64,000 nucleotides of DNA from Theristus sp. LFF4_11 (taxonomy: Eukaryota > Nematoda > Chromadorea > Monhysterida > Xyalidae). Below the pieces are notes generated by a model. It was given only the letters and a program-made list of their open reading frames with translations, searched no databases and had not been told where the DNA came from. Made by a program: the position numbers and the translations under genes. Below, piece by piece: positions 24,901 to 39,900 of this stretch; within the stretch, counting starts at the first letter, position 1, and each line of letters begins with the position of its first letter. The stretch spans positions 62,001 through 126,000 of the forward strand of contig JASANC010003281.1 of NCBI GenBank assembly GCA_030248135.1. Reading direction: 5' to 3'.

Positions 24901-27900
24901 TTGCACGAATCACAGACAATGCCGAACGTAAAGGGGCATTCATGAAGCAGTATTTAGTAACGCGTAGCTACGCGGTCACGAAATACTGCTTCATGAATGC
25001 CGCTTATACCTCTCATGTAAAAAGGGGTATTGGTTTTAAAAATACACATTTCAAATCGTCTAGGGACTACGAAGAAACATTCAAAAACTAAAACCCACAC
25101 GGTCGAACTCTAAATCACAGACAATCCGCTGATTGGTTGGTTGGTGGATCACGTGTGATGCGCGGTTTCAGTGCTATCGATGCATATGGCAAGCCCACAG
25201 CAATCCCCACACAGAACGCACGCATCACGTGTATTAATCACCAACCAATCAGCTGATCGCCTATAATTTCTAGTTCACCAAAAACGCACTCTGCACGCAG
25301 ACACGACCGGGCCGCCGGACAACGTCGGGCGACTCGTCCCTGTAGCCGTCGTGGCACCGACACGTGAACGACTCGGCCTGGTCGATGCACTGGCCGTTCG
25401 CCGAGCAGTCGTGAGTTCGTTGGCGACACTCGTCCACTACTGGAAATGTTAATTGTGGTTTTTTTGAAGAAATTAAATGGAAAATTGCAAAAAATGTGCC
25501 ATGTATTGTCTATAGATGAGCGATATTTCGTGTCAAACGTCCGACTGAAAAAGGTGGAATCGTTTTTCAGCAAACCCGCGCGTTTCGCGCACCATTCCGA
25601 GCAGTCCAGAAACCCGGAGCGAGTGCCAGGGCTCACAAGAAAAAAACGGTTTCATGGTGAAAAGCACGGTTTCGCAAGTGACCGCCAGGACTAAAAAACT
25701 GCTGTTTTGGGCGTACAAGACTCATAATCAGCAGATGCGTCCAGGACCGGGTCTAGATTCTCGAGCAAAATCGGAAGTCCGCTGGTTCACCGCGCAAAAT
25801 TCACCAAAAACGAGGCAAGCAAAAACCCTGTATGACCCGGTTGTTGTTGTTGGAATTTTTAGGCAATGTTTTCAGCCAGGGCTAACCCAGAGAAGCGTAC
25901 AGATCGTGCAGAGAAGAAACCAAACACCATCCCAAGAAAACCCCCCAAAACCAAAAAAAACAAAACCCCCGGCTCACACTGCACGCAGTGATGTCCCTGC
26001 GGGAGGCCGGACTCGGCCGAGATGTCCGCATAGCCGACGCGACACTGACAGACCGGACCGGAGGCGGTGTCACGGCACTCTGCCTCGTGCGCGCAGTGCA
26101 GATCGCGACAGGAGGAGCCGACGCGACACGAGCGACCCGGCTCCGTGTGGCCCGTGTCGATGAAGCCGCGCCGGCACTTGCACGTGTAGCCTTCGGCCGT
26201 GTCGCGGCAGTCGGCGTTTGGGTCGCATTGAGCCGTCCCGAGCAGGCACTCGTTCTCTTCTGCGAATGCGAGAGGATTTGTTTTTTTGGGATTCGACGTT
26301 TTTTGTCGGGGTTGGAACTGTAGATTTAAAGTGAGATTTGCATGGTTGTACTGGGCCTGAGACAGTATTATTCGTTTGCTTTTTTCTGAAGTCAACACAT
26401 GGTTGAACTGGGCACGAGAAAGCACCAGTTAGTTCTCTTCTGGACTTGGAGATTTGTTGTAAAGTTTTCACGATTAAACTACACACAGTTCTTTGTTGGT
26501 TTTTTTTAAGTTGGCTTATCTTTTCATTTGCTGATTTATTTTTATGTGAAGAAAGTTTTCTGAGTTTTTCATTTTTCAACTATCTTTGACATTTTTAGAC
26601 ATTTTAGACATTGGTTCAGTTTTCAGTTGGTCATATCTATCTATCTATCTATTATACTAAAAATGCAATTTGTCTGTCTGTCCCTGTCATTTTCATGAAA
26701 TTTGAATTGGCGCTCATTTTTGCTATTTAAGAAAACTTCATCTCAATTTCCTTAACCTATTTTTATTAATGCCAGTTGAGATTGTTTTTTCAAAACGTCT
26801 CTCTTCATATAGCTAAAGTCATCATGATACTCTTTGGTCAACAGAGACAGTTCAGCGCAGCATAGGCAAATGGAAGCGTGGCTGATCAAAACTTGATGAT
26901 CGACTGGGAAAGATGTAACAAAACCGTCTTTGAAAAAAGTTTGAACTTTTTGTTTTTAAACATCGGGTTGCAAAACGCGCATCGACATCGGCATTGCAAG
27001 TTGCACTTTGGATTCAAAACAAGTAAATTTCATTGAAATTGATACTCCATGTTTCATTTTCAAATTGATACTCCATGGTTATGAGCGATAATTTCAACGT
27101 AATGCACGATGGGCAACTGGCAATTGTTGCTGCTCAAAACTTGACGAGCGACTGCGAAAGATGTAACAAAACCGACCGTCTCTGAAAAAAGTTAGTTTTT
27201 TAATTGGGTCGAAATGGTATTTATCATTCATTTTCACTTTGCAAAAAAGGTTTGGCTTATGTTAGGGTAACCGGGTAAAAGAAGCATTAGCTTTTTAAAA
27301 CGGGTATTTTTAATGAAAAAAACGTTAATTTTTATATTTTTTATTCAATCTTACTTAACTTACAAAAAGGCTTGACTTAGGTTAGGGCGAACGGGTAAAA
27401 ATAGCAAAATCATAAACTTCGCATTGTATTTCACTGCACAAAAAGGTTTGGCTTAGGTTATGGTTACAACGGTTTAAACGGTAATTTTGACTATACTTAA
27501 AAAAGGCTTGACTATGGGTGGCTTTCAGACTAACAGTGGTGCATGAAAAGCAGATTAATAAACTGGCTCTTTTGAGGCTCCTTACTACAAATAAGCCATT
27601 GTCTTACTAAATAAACATCAAACGTATCATCTGATTATAATCGGTAGCAAGATTGGCAACAGGGGTTTCCAATAAAACAATTTTCCAACTTTAAAAAACA
27701 GAAACGAAATTGAGCGGCCTTTGAAAAAAGTTTTCACTACAAAAGCGATATTTATGTGAATGTTTTTTTTTCAAAAAAACAAGACTTTTAACAAACGAGT
27801 ACCGATCAATTCGAGCCAGTTTTATAAAAGCTTAGAAGCCTTTCAAACAGGTCTCTTATTAAATGAATGAAATAAAAAATAATAGACTAAAAAGGGAGAT

Positions 27901-30900
27901 TTTCAAACCACACCAAGCTGTTTGAGAAAAAATGGTGCATTAGTGCATTTTAACAACAGTTTCTTGCAATTTGCGTGAAATCGAAAAAAAGTAAAAGGAA
28001 CGACTTGCTCTGAATACAAGTTTAGCACAAGTTCAATTAATAAAAAATGTTTTGAGAACAATTTGCGTAACAGTTTGTTAAAAATCGACTTTTGCACCGA
28101 ATCGACAGGGAATCGTAAAGATTAATTTTTTCAAACAAAAGCATTTTTGAGTGTTTCAAAAAATTTAAAAAAGTTTGAATTTTGTAAAAGCAACGGGTGT
28201 TCGGAAAAGTGTTTCGTTTTCGCATTCATTGTCAATATTTAATTATTTTTAATAAGCGCAAGCCAGTTATCAAATCAAGAATAACAAAATAACCACGCTG
28301 CTTTTTTGAAAACGGGTATTAGGTATAATTAAAATGTCACTTCATGTCTTCCATTTATTTTTTTGCTTCATCAAAGAGGCCTTGCTTGGGTTATTTTTAA
28401 ACGGGTTTAAAAACTCAGTAGAAAAATTAGTAGCTATTTAATCGGGGCCGTTTTTCAATAGGGCAATAACGAAAAACACAAATAACAATTTTCACGAGCA
28501 AGCTAAAAAAATATTTAGCTTGAACAGTTTGCTTTAGCTAATACATGTACGCTTCTTTCAACCATGCAAGAAATGCCTATCTAAGCAATTGTTTACTGCT
28601 GCGCAAGTGATCGAAATGAAAATCAACGAATATGGGTTGCTTGGTACGTTCAGTAAAAATTGTGGAATGATATAATTAAACAAACTAAAGCACAGGCGCT
28701 TCAATAAAACGACTATAAAAAATTCTCAACTGAATAAAAAGCGGGTAAAAGATGACCAACATTAAAATCGAAAGCTTCTTTTTAACCGTGCCGAAGGCAC
28801 GGGTCAATTGGCTAGTTACTACTAAATTTACAATTTGTCTGTCTGTCTGTCTGTCCGTCACACTTTTGAATTGGCGCCCATTTTTTGTTATTTTTGCCAT
28901 TTAAGAAAGCTTCATCTCAATCTCAATCTTTATCTATTTTTGATATCACTTGAAATTGTTTAAATAAAGCGCCGCTCTTCATAGCTGAAAGTCATCATGA
29001 TGCTACTCTTTTCAAATTGATACTCAATGGTTATGAGCGATAATTTCAACGTAACGCACGATGGGCAAACGGCAATTGTTGCTGCTCATGTCTTTCAAAA
29101 AAATAGTTTTTAGTTGGGTCGCTATGGTATCTATATTTACCATTCATTTCCACTTGCAAAAGGCTTGGGTTATGTTAGAGTAAACGGGTACAAGGAACAA
29201 TTACTGTAAAACGAGACTTAAAAACGTCACTTTTTTGTTTCTGCTATTCATTTTCACTTTACAAGAAAGGCTTGGCTCATGTTAGGGTAAGCGGGTAAAA
29301 GAAGCATTAGCTTTTTGAAACGGGTAATTGAAAAAAGTTGTTTTTTTATATTTTTATTTTTACTTCACTTACAAAACGGCTTGACTTAGGTTAGGGTGAA
29401 CAAGCAAAAATAGCAAAATTATAAACTTCGTATTTTCACTTTGCAAAAAAGGCTTGGCTTACGTTAGGGTAAGCGGGTAAAAGAAGCATTCGCTTTTTAA
29501 AACGGGTAATTGAAAAAAACGTTAATTTTTATACTTTTTATTCGGACATACTTCACTTACAAAAAGGCTTGACTTAGGTTAGGATGAACAGGTAAAAATA
29601 GCAAAATCATAAACTTAGCATTTTCACTTTACAAAAAAGGCTTGGCTCAGGCAAACGGGTAAAATCGATCTTACTTCACTTACAAAAAGGCTTGACTTAG
29701 GTTAGGGTGAACGGGTAAAAATAGCAAAATCATAAACTTCGCAGTTTTTACAAAAAAGGCTTCGCTTATGTCAGGGTAAACGGGTAAAAGAAACTTTAGC
29801 TTTTTAAAACGGGTAATTGAAAAAACGTTAATTTTTATACTTTTTATTCGATCTTACTTCACTTACAAAAAGGCTTGACTTAGGTTGGGGTGAACGGGTA
29901 AAAATAGCAAAATCATAAACTTCGCATTTTCACTTTACAAAAAAGGCTTCGCTTATGTTAGGATAAACGGGTAATTGAAACATTAGCTTTTTAAAATGGG
30001 TAATTGAAAAAACGTACATTTTTATACTTTTTATTCAGCTTTACTTTGCTGACAAAAAGGCTTGACTTAGGTTAGGGTGAAAGGGTAAAAATAGCAAAAT
30101 CATAAACTTCGAATTTTCACTTTACAGAAAAGGCTTCGCTTATGTTACGGTAAACGGGTAAAAGAAGCATTAGCATTTTAAACCGAGTAATTGAAAAAAC
30201 GTTAATTTTTACATTTTTTTATTCAATTTTACTTTACCTACAAAAAGGCTTGCCTTAGGTTACGGTGAACGGGTAAAAATAGCAAAATCATAAACTTCGA
30301 ATTTTTTATTTATTTAAATACATTAAAAAATATTGTAATGTAGGCGACTTCACGGCAGCACAAGGTAAATTTTCGTCAGATTGGTTATTCTGTAAACGTT
30401 ACTGTTTTTTCTTTTAAATTCAATGCCACTTCCCAAAAAGCTTGGCATTGATTAAGCTCGGGTCCATTGGCTAGTGTGTTCCAATTGCCATAATGTCCCC
30501 CAAGGATTCAACCCATCCTCTCGTCTTTTGCTTTTGCAAAAAAATCTCACACAACTTTCTGGATGTAGTACATGTTTTTTGCGAAAAAATTTATGTGATT
30601 TTCAGCGAACAACCGCGATAAAACGATAGTTCTGTTATTGCTCCATTTTCGAAAGTGGTGAAACGTCGACACGTTAAGTGAAAACGTCGTAGTTTTAACT
30701 TGTGTTCATTTCGTAACACGAGAACGAATGAAAACTGAACGAATTTTTCCGAATTGATTTGATTGGGTGACTCAAACGCAAGTTGCGTCCATAAAAAATC
30801 ACCAATCGCCCTAAAATGTTGCGCATTAATCAAACAAGACCACTTTCGGCACAGCATCAGGTGGGAAACATAATCTGAAAAACGAAAAGTAACTGCAGTT

Positions 30901-33900
30901 TTTCACTGCGCATGGCAACGAAAAACAAATTTCGAACTTTTCTACAAAGTGGTTGCCCCGAAGAAGCTAATTGCGGCTGCATAGCTGACAAAGACCTGTT
31001 TTTCTCAATAAAAATTTTCCAACCGGTTTGCGTTTTTCTTGCGAAATTTGGTGCCGTCTTGCTTTTTAGTTGCGAGTTGTTTTACATTACAAGATTGTTC
31101 GCTGTTTTTCATGAGACTAGAGTGTTTGTCCAAAACAATTTTTCATATTTTTACAAATGAAGACCAAATCAGTAGATTGATTATCGACCTTGACTGTTGA
31201 TGCGTGTATCTAAATTGAATAAGTATGGCACAAAGGCGAATAATTTTATCCAAAAAAAGAAAATATCATGCAGTTAATCTCCGTGCGAGATGCAAGATTT
31301 AGAGTTTTTGTTATCTAATTGTGATCTGAATTAGCTTTTTTTCAAAAAAACGTCATAAGTTGTTTAACATGGTGTGTCATTAACCTTTGGAAAAGTGCAG
31401 TTTGGATTTTGGAAACAGCAATATAACTTTTGTGCCTACAGTGCGGGCACTTTTTCCGAATGAAAAAGACGCCACAATTTTTTTTTGCACGACAATTAGC
31501 AATCAGTCGGTGTTTGAGATAAAAGATTAAAGTAAGACATTTTTTTTCTTTTTCAAACTCTTAAGTAAACATAACGTTGTTTTATTCAATGACTTTATAT
31601 TTACGATCTGTGAAAAGCGAGTCCCTTTACCCTAACATAATAATAAAACTATTGCGGTTTATAATTTTCAATTGTGATTTAACCGAACGAAAATTAAAAA
31701 CCTATCAAAATTTACCAAAATTTCTTTCCTTTCGCGCGACACAGTAACACCATGACCATCACAGCTGTGATTAGCGAGGTCAGTTGAGCAGAATTTTTAA
31801 CACCATTAAAATTAAAAACAAACTGTTATCGCATGCTCACTCCCAATGAAAAGATACCAAAAAATCATCAAAAACCGCAAATTACTATGATAAACCCTGA
31901 CAGATGACTCGATAACGGCGATAACAAATGAAACTGTTCTTTTAAATGACGTTAGTAAATTTACAAAAAGCGCCTGCGACAATAAAATTTGGCCCGTTTT
32001 GTTAATTGTGTTCTGTGTGTGCCCTAATTTAGCACCTAACCGGTATATTTCAACCGTAAGAAACGCATCACACCAAATAAAACTTGATAATTTCACATTA
32101 TTCGCAAGTTTTTTACGGGCTGTATTACAGTGTTCGAATTCGAAGTTCACTACGTTCGAAGAACCAACAATAATAATCAAAACTGAAAATGGTAAACACG
32201 CACCTTTGCGGCATATTCTGCCGGGAAATCTGATCGGGTCCGGACTGATGTCGACGAACCCGACGGGGCATCGACAGTCGAAAAATCCCGGTCTGCCGCT
32301 CTCACAGATCGCCTGTCGGTCGCAGTCATGCAGTGTGTAGTCCTGGCACGGGTTACCGCCTAAAAAAGAAAAAAACGGGTTCCTGGGGACGTTTGAACGT
32401 TTGGATATTTTCCGTCTGTCTCGCTAATATATGCAACCAGCTGATTGCTTGGTTATGAGCAGTTCTCAGCGCTGATTGGTTGGTCATTACGTCATGTTGC
32501 ATATATTTTCCAGATGGACTTTAGGTGTCGTCAAAGTAGTGTTGGGCTTAAATAGTCGGAACTACAGTGCACTCAAAGTAACACCAACAAATACAAAAAA
32601 GTCTTTGTTCACTCAACAAAATGTTCAAATTTTATGACCACTGTATTTCTCCGGGAGGCTAGGTCGGGTTAGTCAGCTTTGACATCCTCTTTCTTCCCTT
32701 CGGTACACTCTGCAATACCCCACTAATATTTTCACACGCCAACATTCACGTTTCACACAGCAGAAAACTTCAAATTGCACTCATCAAATTTCAATTGGAA
32801 ATTCAATTTGCCCGTCCGCTAATTTAACGTCTTATTTCATAAGTTAAACAACCGTGATATGAATTACTACAGTCAACACCCCCAGAAACTTGATTTCGAT
32901 GCCTTTTCTGACAAGCGACAAATGTTTTCTTTTACCATAAAGACGTAAAATATTTCACAAAAAACGAATTCAAATTACGTTTCGAAACTTGAAACAGAGA
33001 AAATCCAATCCAAAAGGAAAACTATTTTCCGGCACAAAAAAGTTGTCGCAATCTAGCAAACGCATTCGATTGAAAATTTTGTAACGTGAAAATCTCTCTT
33101 GTTTCGTTTTTGACAATTCAATTGCGCACGCACTTTCTAAAAAAGAATTTCGCAAAATTGTACGCTTGCTAACTTCTGGGGGGCATTTTACGGGAGCAGT
33201 TTTTTGGTCAAACAATTCAGACAGACACAAAAAGCTTTTTCAGATTCATCTGAAAAAAGTTCAAAAAATTTCCATCCCCCACAACCAATAAAATCCGGCC
33301 CCATAAAAAATGATGTGCCCATATAAAACATCAAAACCAACACGAATTATGCAAATGTGCCATTTGTACTCAAAATTACCGTGTAAATTCGTGCAAAAAA
33401 CAGCGAACAAAAAACTATTCACGGTTATTTGTTATCATTTATTGCAAACCGGCTGCACTTTTAGGGCGCAATAGTTCAGCTGTGGGGTCGGCAAGGGTGG
33501 TGGCCCCATCTGCCCCCTCCGAACTGATAAATCTTGCTGATTTTTGTTTATTTGATTTTCATTTATTGACATTTGTGATATCGTTTCTATACGAGAGTCC
33601 TGTGACGTTGTGTGACACCGTAACAGTCAGAAACTTTAACCCCTGAAATGCATAGATCACACATTATAACCGCAACACACACTTATATTCCGTGTAACAT
33701 AGTCGCCGGTGTTTGGATGATAATGAAGACATCAATAAGACTAAAAGTGTATCAAGAAATAAATAGACCTGTCCGATATTGACGGCGTTACGAGACACAC
33801 ATCTTATGATATGACACATCTCGCAAACAACAACCGAATCACGATATTCCCCCAAAAACACACTATTCGTCTGTCTCTGTCAATTCCTCTATCCAATCGA

Positions 33901-36900
33901 AGCCCAGCACACACGCAAGGTCAAACCCTAATCAATCAGTTCTCAGTCGCGAAGACTAGGTATAATGTTTGTCGTGCGACCAATAGAGTGGCGTTTGCTT
34001 TGTCTATCAGTCCATCGGATTTTCGGTTTTTAAATAAATAAATAAATAAAACCAACCGCGTCGGTAACCTGTACGTTGCGGGTTTTCGAAAAAAAACTTT
34101 CTCATTTCTCAAATCTCATTGTTTTCGCTCGTCCGTTTGGCAATGAAAAAAGTTCATTCGACAGAGAAAAATCGACTCGCGCAATGCAGAAAAGAGACAA
34201 ACAAAGCTGCTTTTGTTTTCGCGGCGAGTTTTTGCTGGAAAATTGTACTTGTCTCAATTGAGATACATGCGTTTGAAATGTTGAAATAACAAAACATCAC
34301 CACTCGTTACCAATTCGAAAATCAGTTTGAAAAAAAGCTGTTTCACAATTGGCCGTTTGTTCTTTTACTGAAACTCAGCCACGAAAACACGCTAACCAAC
34401 TTTCACTTGCACACAGAACAATTTTTTTATCGAAAATTTCTGGTTACGCTTGATAAACCGCCGAAGAAGACATCTCATTTTACATTCGAGGCGGTATTTT
34501 TTTATAATTTTAGCAATTTATTTTCGATTTTTTTGCAAGATCGTTAACATGATTCACAGAGAAAACAACAAAAAAGTACTTTGACGACCACGCACCGTTT
34601 CAAATCACGAATTGCTCACACTGTAATTACTGAAAAGCCATAAAAAGCTGCATTCCAATCACACTTTACCGCTGATAACAAATCACAAACAGAAAATTTC
34701 TGTGGAATTTTCAACCAAAGAACGCTGGATCTACAAAACCAAACCAAATTTTTGTCTAACAAATGAAAAATAAAGAAAACTGTTTCACATAAAAATATCC
34801 TAATCTGCTAATTCTATCAAAAAACGCAAAGCTTCAACTCACCATTTTGAGCGTCTGTGAATTTAATGAGCACAACCGCGATCAATTGCGGTAACACTGC
34901 CCGCCAATCCATTTTGGCAAATTTTAGAGGCAGTGAAAAGACAAAAAAATGTAAAAAATTCGCAGTTGTGTCGAATCGACCGCCTTATAATCGAGGGTGT
35001 GTTGCCGATTATTTCTTGCGGCACAAAATAAGTTTGAGATAGTGTTTGGGTGTTTTTTTTAATCTAAATAAATCAGAGGAACAAATTAAAAGAAATCGCT
35101 ATTTTCAATCTAATGACATAACTGAAACAATGAACTGTTTGAAAAATTTAAAATCATCCATCCTAAATTCTGCATACTAAACCAATCGCATTATACTAAT
35201 TTAGTCTTCCAGTATATAAAGTCATCGCACATCGGAATTTCACAGAAAAACCAAAACAAAAAAAACAATATAAAAACCACAAGAATCGGTTGAAGTAGAA
35301 CGGAGAATACTTTAAAACACATGCAAGCACGATATTTTTCAAATCTTCAGAGAAAGTCGAGGTCATAGGGTCAGGAACGCGCCGAACGTGCGCGGATTAA
35401 ATGAAACGAAAAAAATCGACAGTGAAAACAGTGATGAGACAAACAAGAGAGAAGGACAGAGGAAGAGACATATGCGGAAAAGTTCTTCTTCTCTGATAAT
35501 GAACAACAACAACAAGAAGAAGAAACACGCAAGTCACCATCCATTCGATCAAAACCAACAACAACAGCACACGCGTGCATAACGTTCGTAAAAACAACAA
35601 GTATTTAAGGCGACAAACAAAAACTAAGACATGTGATATGTGGAGCACAATTAAAGATAATTTGAAAATCTCCAAACCAACCAATTTAAAAAGATGTATG
35701 ACGTGAGAAGACAAAAGGAACAATCTCACGATCAAAGATGCGCGCACTAAATTAGCGACGTCTGAATACTGGTTTATAACAAGACTACAATGCGCTGATT
35801 GGTCAGGTTTGAATCAGAGACGTGTGCTGATTGGTTGCAGCCAATCAAAGACAACGGGCATTCGAATCTACACTGTAATGTGACTCAGAATAACCCCAAG
35901 TAACGAAATCATGACTCATAAGTTGCTGTTACAGTTTTCAAAAAGAACAACAAGAAGAAACAGTAATCGCGTCAAACAATAACGAAATGGAGCAAGATGA
36001 GTGGGAATGGCACGTAAGTAAGTAAGATTAACGTGGCGACAAAACAACCGATGAATTGAATACAGTCCATTGATCCCACACCGCTGAAATATGGCAACTT
36101 GTAACATATGACTTGGGTGGTTTATTTGTTCTCCACATATATGAGGTGGGGCTGGAAACGAAACAATCAAGAGACAAAACGGGAAATGGCACAAAAAAGA
36201 GTCCAATTTCAAGGTGAACACAGTGAAGAGAATGGAAATACGAACGGTCGTCGTCGGCAAAGAAATGGCCAAAAAAAGTATCGAACTATATCGAAACATC
36301 GACTCGCCGTCTGTATATGTAACTGATGTCTATGCAACTGCGTTTCGAGACGCGCTTGGTGACTTCTCAATACACAGCACACGCACAAAACATTTTACTT
36401 TGTGTGCGAAGGAAAATTCTGCATGAATTTTTATTTTGACAAACGAAACAAGTGCGCGCGCACGCACGACACACGCCGCCCCACCTGCAGCCACATGCCG
36501 TTACACTAACCGTTTCAATGCGGCTGCTTATGGCGAATATAGCGAACTGCAAAAGACAGTAGTAGTGTGCCGAGGAGAGAGAAATATTATAATGTTTGAA
36601 AAACTGAAAACTATATTGAATATGTGCATGCAAGAAGTCTCGCGAGAAGACGCGCACGCAGCAGCGTCCGTGCAACATGTGGTCAGCCGAGATACACGGG
36701 ATCGAATGGGCGAAAGTCCCACTTTCCAACCCGTCTGATGGCATTTGTTTACAGCGACCAATGCTTCCGGATTGGCTTTTTTGAACGGTACTCAATCTTT
36801 CTTCTACCAATCAACCTACTAAAAACTTGAATGTTTCTTTGCCATTTTTATTGTCTTTCAATTCACTACTCACAACGAGGGACTGTGGACTTGGGTCCTT

Positions 36901-39900
36901 CGAGAACGTCTCCACAACAATTTACAGCCTCCATGGTGTTGTTGTTGTCTTCGTCTTGTATGTGTAGCAACAACGGTAATAACTTGCACAACGTTTTTAT
37001 AGTTCGTGTTTCTACTTTACGGCGAGTTGTTAAATATTATTGGAATGATTGTTTATTGTGGTCATGCAGTTGCGTGCGTGCGGGGCGGGTTTGCCAGAAA
37101 ACTGGTGCTATTTAGTTGTAAAAATATGCCACCATACTTCTCAACTTCCCCGCGTGCAACGCCTCATTGCGCTGTGCACCACATGGAATGCTAAAACGTC
37201 GACTTGATGTCTTGATTTCTTGTTTGCAAGCGCGCATGGAAACATAGAAAATGCTAAAAAATGACCATATTATACAAAATTTCATGTTGCAGAAGTGCAA
37301 ATACATAAATGAATTTCACAGGTGAGAAATTTCCCGTGCTTATTAGCATTGTTTGGGAAAGAGAAGCCAAAATTCAAGAATCGCGAGAATTTTTGCTTCT
37401 GACAGTAACGTTTTTGTAGCTAGTTTCTGGCAAAGAAAGTTTATGGCTCTTTTGATTTTCTTCGAATTACACAAGGCACAACCTAATGCGATTAGCTACG
37501 CACGCGTAAAAGTTCATACTGCCGTTGGAAAAAAACGTCGTCGCAAAAAAAACTCAAAAGTTAAACCTGAAATCACAAAAATTCGATGACTAAGTGGGAA
37601 AAAATTCAATGTCAAACAACGTTTTTTTTATTTTCAGGTTAAATTTTTAGGAAAAAAATAAGAGAACGGTTTGATTAATGGGTGATCGCAATGCGGGTTG
37701 TCGGTTGTGCGAAACGCCAAGTGGGAAAGACACTGAAAATAGTTTCAATTTTGATGTTCAAAATTTCAAAATCAGTGTTTATTCGAATCTCAATTTATCA
37801 GACTCAAATTCAGCGAATCAGCTTATCACGCGGTCAAACTCAAATTCAGCCAATCAGCTTATCACATGCAAAGTTGCGCTCATCTGCACCACATGACTGA
37901 ACGCATCGCATAGAGTTCAAACAAACACACGCCAAAGTTTCGACCGTGAAAAAGTGCAAACAGCGTGAAACTAAAATAAATGGAAAACAAAAGTCTTTGT
38001 CGTTTTGAAGCGGACGGCAATGCGAGGTGAAAACTTTCGTTTTCAAAATTGAAAAAGATGATGATTCATAAAAATATCAAAATTTAACACCACAGGACCA
38101 CACATATATGTACACTATGGACATACACATTCACTCACGCATATGTAGAGTTATGTTATGGCAATAAATAACTGCGCGCATGCAAACACGAACTTTTGAA
38201 CACCACCACCAACCTGCGGTGTAAAATAAAATGCGAAACACACTGAAAAACGCGTGGAAAACTGGATTTTCCATTGCGGCGACATGAGAACATTAAGAGA
38301 GGCAAAACATTCTCGACAAAAAATATGGCTTGCGAGCATAAATAATTCATACCCATGTGTTTCACTTCACCTGCGAAAAAAATTTCGATAAATTTTTCAT
38401 AAAAATCATCAAAACCGGACCACGATTTCTGTTTCGACAGCATTTGGCGGTCAAGCTTTCTTTTAAGATAAAAAGGTGGAGAGAGTAAGGTAAAAATGTT
38501 AATAATGGGCATGTGACCGTCCAGAAATGCATTATAGCGGTGGTCTTTCTTGACTTGAAACATTGATTTGATTAGCATCATGACCTAAAAGCCGCGCGAA
38601 AAAACACAAGCCGTCAAATTTCAGCTGAAGCGAGTAAAAAAGTCGGGTAAACAAACAAAAAAATTTCTACGGAAGAAAAAGGTCACTTTCGATTTTCAAA
38701 AGGAAACGCAAAAAAAGTGTAATGACCATACCTCAAATTCATGAAAACATGAATGAAAATGCAAGTGACTCTCATCATTTGTGACAAATTCAATGAAGTT
38801 TTCTTTGAAAAATAAACCTGAAAAGGTAGCGTACGTAGTATTTTAGATTACCCTATAAGAAGAATAAATGGTATGTAAACAAACCATCTCTAAATGCTTT
38901 CAGAATCACCATTAAGAGACTCCAGCGTCCAGTATATTGAATTGAAAGAACTAGTAACTTGTGCTTGAGACATTTTTTTTGCAAATTTTACAAAGGTCAA
39001 AAAGTTTTACGAGTACACGCTTGACAAAAAATGTAGTACAATGCTGAAATTGGCCATACATACCACACCTTCAGGAAAGAAATCAAATATATCGAACTCG
39101 TCTGTCTCAGGATGCCACGGCTAAAAAGCAAAATGCTTAGCAAAAAATCGGGTCCACCAAAGAAACAGTAAAAATATTGCACAACATGACTGACACTGCG
39201 ACATAACAAAGTTTCGGAGTGATATGAAAGAATCGTTTTTTCCTCTCGACAAAACACCCAAGATGAGAGAAGAGAAACCACATCGTATGCATTGTATTGT
39301 AACATGTAATAAGTTCAGCACCGATAGAAAGATTACATATTAAACGCACTTAAAATAACTATAAATCGTGCAACATTTTACATGGAATTTTGTGTTCTTC
39401 ATTTGCGATTTTGCTGTTTCTTCGCGAAATTGCGCGCGCGCCTGTGCGCTTTTTTACTCCGAAGGACTTTTTCAATACAAAATTTATTTTTCGGTAGGGG
39501 CATATGAATTGAAAATCGGTATGTTATGCAGATACTACACTCCCAAGTTTTATTCCATGATACACAATACATGGATGTTGAGTTTTCGCATATAAATAAA
39601 AAAGTAAATTTACGAATTATATGAAGGCCGTACGTCAATATTTTTCTTGGCAACCACACACAGATATCAGAGCTGTATCGATCCATCATACTTTTTTTAA
39701 GACGACTTAATGTCTCATTGTGGGAGAAATACGATTTTGAGGGACGATTTTGACGATTACGATTTTAAAATTTAAAAAAAAATAAAGCCAGTGCACCCAC
39801 CTGACCTGTGCAACTTTAAAACTCAAAAAGGGATTTCAATAAAACAACAAAATTGGACACGAGTCATTATTTGCGAGTGCGAATGGTCTTCTTTTGCGTC

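Noticed and set aside
28786..28802. Hairpin as a transcription terminator
   Set aside because: Its position before CTAG/T fits a Helitron end, and rho-independent terminators are not expected in this genome.
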